From Balanoglossus misakiensis (lineage: Eukaryota; Hemichordata), in NCBI GenBank assembly GCA_040954595.2, contig CM082592.2, forward strand, positions 4,092,001 to 4,156,000: 64,000 bases of DNA, written 5' to 3'. Position numbers and translations under genes: made by a program. The notes under the pieces were generated by a model that worked only from the letters and a program-made list of their open reading frames with translations, searched no databases and had not been told where the DNA came from. Shown here one piece after another: positions 54,301 to 64,000 of the stretch. Numbering within the stretch: position 1 is the first letter of the stretch; each line of letters begins with the position of its first letter.

Positions 54301-54984
54301 TAGAAATAATGAATGGTAATATCTCTTGAAAATTCAATATTTAATATCCGTGACTTGGCTTTCGTGTAAACGTAAAAGCGATTGCTGACGGGATCAGTTT
54401 AAATGTGGGGATTTCTGCGTACTAAGAGATTAAGAGCACGGGGCGAAGGAGCCTTTTCACTTTCAGAGCAGATTTTGAGGCTTCGACTTTTCTACTTCAG
54501 CATAAATTCGCCTTTAGGGTCATTGCCTTGGCAACCGACACCTGACTATCACTTACGTTATTCGTGGAATTATCATACCGCGCCGAATCGTTAAATCGCT
54601 CGGCATTTTCACGTAATTTTAAACGGTCGGCCGGATTGCCGTAAAACTGAATAGGGTTCAGGGATTACAAAAGTCATCAGCAGCTGCCATTTTATATGAA
54701 AGGGGTTAGAGACATGCGTGGTAATCGCGTAAAATGAGTTTCCCTTGTTGTGAAAGCAGTTACGGAAAGGGTGATTTCCTGTTGTCGGTAAGGGTAATAT
54801 CAACATATCTGTCTTTGTGTCATACACATCTGTACTGTGGAAGGTCTCAATGCTCTGCCCTCAGCATATACGAGCGTCTATCCATCAGTACAGGCCATTC
54901 AAAGGATATCAGTAAATTAATTACCCAATTTGAGATAACACGCACATCCCCGGTAGAAATCTTAACAGTAGCAAATAAAGACAT
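48318..54984. other. Intergenic, no gene recognised
   Basis: No frame above 110 codons and none with a recognisable domain. Contains a poly-C run near 49383, a ttgg-rich stretch near 50016-50050, and between about 53100 and 54700 a mixed-composition segment with less simple sequence that could hold regulatory elements (impression only). Confidence 0.5.
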
Positions 54985-55030
54985 TTAAGTCATAAATTTA
55001 AGACCCACACGCATATCTGCATACTTGTGT

Positions 55031-55202
55031 ACATACATGCATGCATGCATGCATACATACATACATACATACATACATACATACATACATACATACATAC
55101 ATACATACATACATACATACATACATACATACATACATACATACATACATACATACATACATACATACATACATACATACATACATACATACATACATAC
55201 AT

Positions 55203-55261
<59 letters not shown>

Positions 55262-55294
55262 TACATACAGACATACAGACATACAGACAGACAA
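55031..55294 (+). repeat. Compound (CATG)n (CATA)n (CAGA)n microsatellite
   Basis: catg units at 55036-55051, about 38 cata units to about 55204, then about 14 caga units to about 55260, then mixed cata and caga units. Each block differs from the next by one base, a sign of stepwise mutation and expansion. Frames through it (Tyr-Ile-His-Thr and others) are artefacts. Confidence 0.98.
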
Positions 55295-56728
55295 TGGCAC
55301 AGATCGTTTGAAGGACATTAAAGCTTTTAATGCGTTGGCATCAACTGCTCAACGGATTAGCCCTGTCAATCAGAATTCCGAAGCAGCCATTTTTGTTTGC
55401 AATACCCAATATGGATGGCTCATCACAAAACTGCGAAAGAGAAAGCTCGCTCGTCACAACGAAATTTAAAGTTTGATACTTTGTACCCCATCCGAGAATG
55501 GCTCTTGTCGAACGTCTGGGCGTTATGTGATGTCGTGTTAAATCGGTTGTGATTGCAAAATTTTGAATTGGTATTAGTCATTTGGAAATTCACACGTAGC
55601 AGAAAGAGTTTATGTTGAGTATACTACACGGTACGTCGCTCGGTAATACCCGGAAAATAGAAAGGGTAACACCACGTACACGTAACAGGTATCGGTGGGT
55701 GTGTTAAAAGTCTGAATACATTTGGATGGTGAGATCAAGCAGATTGTTTTCCCTCCATGTACCCCCTCAATGTGGGACACATCATCATCATTCCTGTGAA
55801 CCAGTAATAATCAGTGAATCTGTTTATACCCAGGTCGCTTGGCAACCGCTTATTGTGTGGATGTCGTCAAAATGAGTTTGTAGCCAAGTATCTTGTACGT
55901 GTTGATTTGTTTGTGCGCCGTTGCTAGGCACCCGCGGCGACTAGCGAAGAGAGCGAGGGGGAAACGCCGCCGACAAGGTGATCTGCATCAAAACTAGTTT
56001 CATCCAACTTGAACCACTGGAAATTACTCTTTGCGGAGACTATTTTGTTTTTGCCGGGAGAATATATTGGGTGCAGGGACAGGGAAAGGTATGTATGAAT
56101 TGTGAAAATATTATTTGTAACCGTCGACTGTGTGGCAACACATGCGGGTTAAACCGAATGCTTGGGATTAAGTCGATATTATCCTTTGGAAACAATTGTG
56201 TGTACACATGTACAGCGATGGGGATGCGGAGGAGAGTGTAATGATGAAACTAGACCAAAATGGCGGATGGCTTTCCGTCGACACAACATGATGGAAAGCT
56301 TTTTTCCCTCCATATGCTCACCTCGTGATGAATCATTCCTCGAGTAAAACCAGTGTACCTATTTCCTGACGCGTCGCCGCCTCGAATATCATTTTATTCA
56401 GGCGTCGCTCTACAGAAAAATATATATATACATCTTCCCAACCTCGTGGGTTTTATCTGGTATTATCTTAAACGCTGTTGCGACGAGTAGGATGCTCACT
56501 TCGCATTCCGATTTGCACTCATTGAAATTTCAAAACCGAATCGATAAAACTGGATCGCGTCTGGCGAGTTGGGGTGGATGACGATGGAATTAGCAAGTGA
56601 ATGTGTGAGCTAGGTTGTTGTTCAAACGGAGTAGCGTAACACTAGATGGCTAGTCGGTGAAAGTGGGCGAGCGGTGTTAAGTGTTCGTTACGTGAACAGT
56701 CAGCCGACCCCGATTCCCTTCAACAGCC
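55295..56728. other. Intergenic, possible promoter-side sequence
   Basis: No gene recognised. The stretch near 55915-55980 is rich in CpG compared with its surroundings, which could mark a first exon or promoter, but no coding frame supports this. Confidence 0.4.
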
Positions 56729-56735
56729 TTATATA
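56729..56735 (+). promoter_or_regulatory. TATA-box-like site upstream of a small ORF
   Basis: ttatata in a CG-rich surround, about 135 bp upstream of the ATG at 56865. Spacing suits a TATA promoter with a 5' UTR of about 100 nt. Confidence 0.3.
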
Positions 56736-56864
56736 GTAGACGGCGCGGATGTTTAACGGTGAAAGTTATCATTTCATTTTCGTTTCGTTTCGTTTCATTT
56801 CGGTTCTCACGATCGCCGTATTCAATTCACGTACCCGCTTTCGCTGCTCATTCTCTCGGACATA

Positions 56865-57011
56865 ATGAACACGCTAGCCGATCTCAAACGGCTGCATAAT
56901 GAAATAACGCGTTTGAAAAAATTCGTCGAAACCCCATTTCAAAAAGACGCCGGTTCATATGATCGAGTAAATTGTAATCTGTGGACATATTTAGACCGAA
57001 TAAACATCTAA
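56865..57011 (+). CDS. Candidate 48-aa small ORF (or first exon)
   Basis: ATG in the context acataATGa, stop TAA at 57009. The peptide starts MNTLADLKRLHNEITRLKKF, with heptad-like Leu/Ile spacing suggesting a short coiled coil, then a polar tail ending LDRINI. It lies below a TATA-like box. A potential donor (gagtaaat) near residue 34 means it could be the first coding exon of a longer gene. No homology recognised; it may be chance. Confidence 0.3.
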   Translation: MNTLADLKRLHNEITRLKKFVETPFQKDAGSYDRVNCNLWTYLDRINI

Positions 57012-59250
57012 CGCATTTATCAGTCGCTTTCCAAATCCTGTAGCCGTGTCGTGATCGATGAATTCGTAAACAGCGCCGTACTGTCATGCTAGCCTAATTC
57101 GACCGCTAACTTGCATTAAAACAGTAATATCGATTCAGATTCTTGAAATGTGGTCTGTTGTTTTTGCATTTTAACGTCTTTCATATTATCAGCAAATATA
57201 TTTAAGTTTTTATATATATATACTTGATGTGTGTTATTTTGACAGCAACAGGACTTGGTATTTTGACACCAAGAGGGCTGATTTAGTATATTAACTTGTA
57301 TGAATTATAGGCCTACACACCAGGCACATTAAAGCCCCCGGGGATTTCTACACGACAAGTAATGTTATCATCGACTTGTGAAATGTGGTTCAGGTATCTC
57401 GGTTCTATGTGATGGAACTATCATACAATTTCAGTAAATACGTGGAACTCTGCAAAGATAAAAAATGCCCAACTATATAGGTGATGAGTCATTGTGTACA
57501 GAGAGATTTCGTCAACAAAAACAGAAAATACTGCTATAGTGGTGGGGAAGATAATACAATATAGTGTGACACAGCCCCCGGCGTTGCCAGATAACCAATT
57601 GCAAAGCGTTAATCTGGTGACATTGACGTTAACCTATACTTTTGACCGGATTAGCATTACATTACAACGGGAGAATTCAGATCGAACTACTCGCCAGCCG
57701 TAAACTAGGAACTGTCGACGTCGGGGGGATCGGCCCCGGCGGTATACACAGCCGCATAGACGCCTAGCCTGTCACGCCACCCCCCCCCCCTGCCCACTTG
57801 ATTGTACCTCGTACACTGCTCTATGGAGCTGTGCCTAAAATTGAACAGGCGGCAGTCAAGATCTCAGACTGTAACCCATTTTCTTGCGCTTTTCACCTTC
57901 CCCATAAATGCATACATCTCCCACATCAAGTGATTTGCCTGTAGGGACGAAGTCTTGTCACACACAATATATATACGTCTAGCGGTAAATATTGTAGTAA
58001 TAAATCCAGTAGTACAGTTTCATGGCGGATGGCTCATATGTTTTTCGCAGTTCGTTGTTTCTATATTGCAAACATGGCGAATCATTAAACTTACATCACG
58101 AGTATTGATGTGAATTACCATTTGATATTATTCCGTCAATAATAAATAAATTGGAACTTTATATTTCGAACCATTGACATTATTCCGGTAAAGTAAAAAA
58201 TTAATTACCCAATTTATTTTCTTATACGTCTCCTAGTAACCTTCCACTTATTAATGTTCGCCAGTGAGGTGCGGCGCTTCCCTTAATGAGTTTTGCCTTC
58301 GCTATCTTGTAAACAATGAACTTTCTAATCAGCGGGAGGAAACGGAGATACACAACCTTGTACCGACCCCCTATCACCACCCCCAAAAATCCCGAATTTC
58401 GTTGGGCACACGGGCATGCGAGGACTGCCCGCCAATTCTGGTTTGCTTAAATAGGTATTTACTTCGTGCTAGGGGGTCAATCCTATTTAAATCATTGCAT
58501 TCTGGGTAAAAGATCGACAACTCACTGTAATAAGACCTAGAAGAGATGACATCTTTATAGTTAGCATATTAAACTCCTTCAATTTATTTTACATTTTGTT
58601 ATTTTCTCTGTTACAAAGTTTCAGAATGACCCAGTATCGCTTTACCTCATGACCTTCCATGGCAAGAATCGGCCATCTTGAAATTGTGTCGACCATATAA
58701 GATTTTCATCACTCACCTAGGTAGCAATTACACCTATTTGGATAGACTGCGTGAATTCGAACAAAAACAGGAAACACGGAGAGACGTTATTTTAGCAATT
58801 GCACCTTCATTGTTTTTCAAGGTCTCCGTTGAACATATGCACAAGCATTATGGCAGATTGTAATAAAAGCAATAAAAATATTTAATAGACACTATCAAGA
58901 CAAGTGACACAAATGAGAAGCATAAACCCAATTTCCGAAGCCAGGTTCACGAATAAGAGACAATCACGAGGTTTCGGAAATATTCAACATTGATTCTCTG
59001 AGTTTAAATGCATTAGATACAAGGCCGCACAGTGGACGAATGAGATGTATCGCTCACAATTGAAATAAACTTCGGAAGTGAAAATCTTAAACGGCTTTAA
59101 GCGGAAACCTTTTTTTCTCAATTTGTCATACAGGGGAGATATACATGTACTTATTGTTACAAAAAGCGACAGTGTTCCGTTCTCACTTGTCCCTTCGGCC
59201 TTCCTCTGTTTCTGGCGAAGGAATAGAATAGCTCAGCTCGGCTCAGGTCA
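57012..59250. other. Intergenic, no gene recognised
   Basis: Short frames only, a poly-C run near 57781-57790, no repeats of note. Confidence 0.5.
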
Positions 59251-59372
59251 GAATAGAATAGAATAGAATAGAATAGAATAGAATAGAATAGAATAGAATA
59301 GAGTAGAATAGAATAGAATAGAATAGAATAGAATAGAATAGAATAGAATAGAATAGAATAGAATAGAATAGA
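59251..59372 (+). repeat. (GAATA)n pentanucleotide microsatellite
   Basis: About 24 tandem gaata units with one gagta interruption near 59301. Confidence 0.97.
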
Positions 59373-60661
59373 ACATATAAAACCAAATCAAGTTAGAAAA
59401 GCGTATAATCAAGCAAATATTTGAACGGTGCACAATTTATATGTTCAACCTCAAGCAAAGTCTTGTGTATACAAGTACAATTATAATTGCCCGCTGCGTT
59501 TTTAAAACGTTGGCAATTTTTGATTAAAAATAACCAGAGTGCTCGCTGTCTGTTGCCTACATGTCCTGTTAAAACTCTCTGTTTATCACTGTCGATGGGT
59601 ATTTTACTGGGTTTTTATGCGTTCATCATGCGCATGCGTGAGTGATAAATGTGGGATTATAATTTACAGACTCGTCTGCCTTTCAGCTTGACCACACGAC
59701 CCGCCAAAGAAACAAACATCAGTACGTCACATCTGTTATGCAAATTAATTTCCCTTTACGGATTTCTAGGAATATTTTGATCATTTACGCGCATGTTAAT
59801 CTATTTCAACACGGCCACTTCTAGCTCACTAGAGTTTTCAATATTTATTTCGTTATCGCTTCCGTTCTCTCGATTGATGTCATGAAAATATGCCTTCTTA
59901 TACGTCAATAAGCTTTTGAATACCGATAACTATATCGAGCTGTTTTTTTATAATTCGCCAGTTCAAAGGTCATTTTCCGTAAACGAAACTGACTTCAAAT
60001 AGTGCTTTACGGCAAAATACTACACGATGTTTCTTGTAGGTTTAATATATACTTAATCAACAAGCGCACCACAAGGGTTTTCAGATATAGCATTCTTATC
60101 TCCGATATAGCATAATTATAATTCATATTACCAGGTCGAGATATGAACTTCATTACATGCACGGCAACAAAATCGATGGTCAAATCGCGATATCCCAGAA
60201 AAATAAAGCGTTAAGCGAAGTAGGAAACGAATATTGACAATAACCGGCATATAGTTACACTTCTTGGGTCGTGGAAATAGAGATAATCAATTTCTAATCG
60301 AGTCAGATTTCATACATTCCCCTCAGTTATTGCTGCCACTATTGTTGTTGCTGCTGCTGCTATTTCGGCGTTCACCGAATAACGCATCTTCTGCAAATAT
60401 TTATACTTCGCCGAGATTCACATAAAACCATATGGCGTACTTGAATATACCGTGATGTTAAATACCTGGCAACAGTTGTCCTGAAAAGGTCTTTCCCCAC
60501 ATACATAAAACCATAAACAGTAGAGGATAAAACATATATTTTACCATGTAAATCCATGAACACTCCCCGCCTTTAAATTTGAGGATAAGTGCGGCCGATA
60601 TCAGTTTGAAATCTAAAAAATAAAATGGCAAGTGTGAGCTAATACTTGCGTTCCATAAATG
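59373..60661. other. Intergenic, no gene recognised
   Basis: AT-rich; a short ttg/ctg run near 60342-60361 is the only simple repeat. Confidence 0.5.
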
Positions 60662-60718
60662 TTAAAGGTATATATGCAGTCACCTATGCAAATTTAACCA
60701 CTATTACCATGGAAAATT
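60662..60718 (+). repeat. Short dispersed repeat with TTAA end, copy 2
   Basis: Begins ttaaaggtatatatgcagtc, then acctatgcaaatttaacc and attaccatgg. It matches the minus strand of 34567-34621 with a 4-bp insertion and a few changes. Confidence 0.6.
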
Positions 60719-63181
60719 CAAATATATAGCTGTCAGAGGTGGAGGGCACCCCTCTGATTCCCGGATAAATATTGAGCTGCTATCAGTGCCAAGGAGTAAA
60801 CATCCGTGTATAAGGTATGGGGAGAAACTACACAAACCAGTGCGGATACAATAATACAGTTGATTTAATTTAAATCAACTAAATAATAATATAAAGACAA
60901 TACTAGAAATATAATTTTTGTGCACAATATCAAATGTCTCTGTCCTAACCAATTTAGCAGGCACAGGTATACTGATACAATCGATCATACAATACAATGG
61001 GTTACTTAATATATTTCATAAATGAATATATTCACAATATCACTATAGTTCATTGTCTATTGCATATTGTCTAAACAATGGTAAGTGTCACTTAGCTGTA
61101 TATAACATTCATAGTAAACGATTATGATTCAACCACAATATGGGATGGAGTCCTGTGTAGATGAACGATGTAGCGACGATCCACATTACACATACAATCT
61201 GTGATACACCATGTTTTCTACCACTTGTAGTCCTCCAGTAGTCAAGTAAACACACTGAAGACTGACTTGTTAGATGCAAGTCTTGGGTTCAATGGACGAG
61301 AATTCTTCACCACACTTCATGCTCAGCAATACCGGGTCTATAGGATGGTTCCACAGAACTCTGCTTGGAGCAATTTCCAGCCACACCACATACGACCATG
61401 CCAGCCACGCCAAACGCCCGACCACACCGGTTTGCACTGAATAAGCCCTATACTGCTTTCTAGAAGTACTGAATTTACTTCCACTCGAATTGCAGAAACA
61501 GTGGTCCTGAGAGCACTAATGCGCGCTACAGCATTACATGGACACAGCAAGCTATGGTGCAATATTTCCCCTAGTATTTCTCCTAACTGAGCAGGGAGAC
61601 CCGACTTGTTGCTCCCTTCAAGATCTAAATTGAAGTGTGCTCTCTTACTACACGAAACTTAGCTAACGAAGCCCTATTCATTAACATGACAATACACAGT
61701 GTCACTACACCTGAAATTATGCGGGCACCTGGGTTTCCACTGACTCCAGTACTACCTAATTATATGACAATAGCCAATCTCTGATTTTCGGTGAGGGGCA
61801 CAAGCGAAAAACATGCGCAACCCACATGTTGATTCGCATACATAGACTCGCCCAATTACCATATAAAGCCATACGTAAATTAGAAATTCTCTGAGTCTTG
61901 TGGTTAGCTGTGAGCGGGATGAATTTCCTCAATGAGATCTGTCTGCCGCCAAGGTAGAACACCATATAGGTTAAAAATTCAAATTTTCTGCATTGAGAGT
62001 TTTTAATAGTTATTGACGCAGACACACTATTTGTGGTCCGGCGGCAAACCATTCGCCAACTTATGTAGTCTCCTCTCTCATCCAAGTATGCTTCGAAACG
62101 GTCTCTGACGCAAACGCGCACTTTGACTTTTATTCTACCGATACAAGATGCACCAGTGACGAACTGCCCATGCACACTGACGTTCGTTCATCTCTTTCGA
62201 CGCGCGCCTCGACATGGGATCGAGTGTTTACAGTTTTGTTGTGAGTGACAGATCCGTGTCTATCAGCGCTAAAACACATCGACCTTTCAATGAACGCGCC
62301 CTCCAGAACTTCATGCAATTTACAAACAGTCCTGTAGGTGTGCTTTGCGGGTAAACGTGTCACATGCAATTAGAAATCTACCAGCAAACGTTAATGCAGA
62401 GTACAAATCAACTTCTTGGACACTTCGCAGCAGCTTTGAAATCGCCAACAACACTTTGTGCATTTTTGTACATATCGACTTGTATGTACTATTGGAAGTG
62501 TTATCGTCATAAAAAATACTCTGCAATCATTCATGTGTATTGATTTAAATTCGCACGCGACATTTGATGGAATTATAATGTATATTAGACAGAGCACAGA
62601 CTGTCAAAGTTGACAGATGTGCATAATATACGCCTTCTACCACGTTGGATATTAAATCGCTGCCAAGTTTTATCATTGTCAACTCGGACATCATTATGAT
62701 CTATGATCAGACTTGATAGAAATAACAATTTTAATGAGCGTCGAATGCAAGTCACCGTGACACATGTTGATTTGTAAATACACACGCATACATGTAGCAA
62801 CATAAGCAACATTTGCACGCAGTTTTGGTCGTCGTTGGACATGCAAAATGACAACGAACAAATATATGAAATAATATATGAGGCAAACTCTGTAACGTAC
62901 CCTTCAGAAAAGGGTGGGTAGGTTGATATAGGTATTGGCTTGTTTAAATTTTTGATTTTTTGAATGATATAGAACTGTATCGCGTAATCGAAATCACTTT
63001 ATACGTAATCTCGTGAGATTTTCTCTGGAGAGAAGGATTATGTTCGGGGCTTGGGTGTGGGGAGGTTCGGTTTCCGGAGAATAAATTGTTTTCATGTACT
63101 TGGAAACTCAACAGGTACTAGGTTTTTTGTTCGTATCAAAGTTCCAACACCGACGTTCAAGAAACTACAGACAAAAACAAC
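60719..63181. other. Intergenic, no gene recognised
   Basis: The longest frame is 139 codons on the minus strand (61756-62175), without recognisable domains. No mobile element ends were identified. Confidence 0.5.
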
Positions 63182-63499
63182 ATGGCCACCGACAAAAAGA
63201 AAATTTCACTTTGTGAAGTAACTATAGCAACAGTCATCGTCATAGAAATTTATCCATTCTTTCGGCCTGAAGTAAAAATAAACAAGCTTCTTTATAAGAT
63301 GGGGAAAAGACGTTTTGTTGCGTTAACCTTTATAGCTTATTTATTGGGAATTCTTACTTTTTTGTATTTAACAATTTTTTATTGGATTCCTTCAAGCGGA
63401 GGTTCACAAATATTTGTTCATGTTGTTACTGAAGTTACTGAAGTGTGTTTTACATATCATATAATGCGTTCCCATAATATTAATGGCAATACTATATAA
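63182..63499 (+). CDS. Candidate 105-aa membrane protein ORF
   Basis: ATG in a good context (aacATGg). The frame has a basic start (MATDKKK), a hydrophobic segment around residues 13-27, a KMGKRRF turn, and a strong hydrophobic segment around residues 47-68 (FIAYLLGILTFLYLTIFYWI). Two possible membrane helices and the good start favour coding. AT-rich composition and no recognised family argue against. It could be an intronless small gene, a retrocopy or chance. Confidence 0.3.
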   Translation: MATDKKKISLCEVTIATVIVIEIYPFFRPEVKINKLLYKMGKRRFVALTFIAYLLGILTFLYLTIFYWIPSSGGSQIFVHVVTEVTEVCFTYHIMRSHNINGNTI

Positions 63500-64000
63500 T
63501 AATAATCATAATCCTAGTGGTCTTATACTTTTACATCAAAATATTTTCAGATTACATGTACTAGCGTAAATACAATGAATTAAAGTTTTAAAATTGTCCC
63601 AATTTCTTGAGATGAGAATTCAACTTGATCTTTTTGTTAGCAATATAAAATTCTACATGTTGTATATTTTGCAAACATTGCCTAATTCTTACTTTCTCTT
63701 GGAAACTAAGAAATTAACATTGTCAATGATCGTTCTTAGGCAATATTTGGATCCTCAGTTTGTAACTTCTTTGCAACCCAACAACTAGCGAAAACACTAA
63801 TTTGAATTATCAAGAAATGTCTTATTACTGAAAGTGGGAGAAGAAAACAGTTTGAAATCGCTTAGAATCGGTGAATGGCCATTTTTATAATCGCACACGG
63901 CATCTGCTTTGTTCGTATCCATGGCAATAGACAGCCTATTATTCTTCTTTAATTGCTTGGAAATTCACACGAGATCGATATATATGAATTCTGTCGCTTT
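63500..64000. other. Window end, no gene recognised
   Basis: AT-rich sequence with one short frame (63594-63788) that shows no domain. Confidence 0.5.

Noticed and set aside
54985-55469. Overlapping Tyr-Val-Cys-Met and Tyr-Ile-His-Thr frames
   Set aside because: Produced by cata and caga microsatellites.
61756-62175. 139-codon minus-strand frame
   Set aside because: No domain or membrane pattern and no supporting context; considered as a transposase remnant but no ends or motifs were found.

Overview
The window is animal nuclear DNA, probably from an invertebrate deuterostome such as a cephalochordate, hemichordate or echinoderm. The phylum is inferred from style only. The evidence is spliced genes with GT-AG introns, a single-exon class A GPCR, exon-shuffled extracellular domains with phase-1 boundaries, abundant TTAA-flanked MITEs, solo LTRs, microsatellites and a long satellite array. 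Nothing prokaryotic is present.

Layout. 1-11492 is an 88-bp satellite (about 130 monomers) with nested higher-order repeats. 11493-12925 is unique spacer holding a perfect 57-bp palindrome and a fold-back MITE. 12926-21322 is a ten-exon plus-strand gene for a secreted or GPI-anchored protein of 402 aa with domain order Ly6, Ly6, TSP1, Ly6; its introns carry several MITEs and a minus-strand LTR with a tRNA-Pro primer binding site. 25962-27257 is an intronless 431-aa rhodopsin-family GPCR. 27258-37389 shows no convincing gene, only a diverged LTR-like segment. 37390-41852 is a seven-exon plus-strand gene for a 754-aa surface protein: signal peptide, five repeats of a roughly 140-aa four-cysteine domain I do not recognise (one exon each), and a hydrophobic C-terminal tail. 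42341-48312 is a tandem duplication of a roughly 3-kb unit. Each copy carries a homologue of the last exon of the preceding gene (83 nt in all three cases, same phase, open to a stop) plus a solo LTR. 48313-64000 is mostly intergenic, with two large microsatellites and two weak small-ORF candidates.

Together, the two spliced genes are cell-surface genes built by duplication of phase-1 domain modules, and the GPCR between them is also a membrane protein. Nothing in the sequence shows that they act in one pathway. The most unusual items are the five-repeat protein with its two extra in-frame terminal exons downstream, the Ly6/TSP1 mosaic, and the satellite with regular 13- and 11-monomer registers and a near-palindrome in every monomer.
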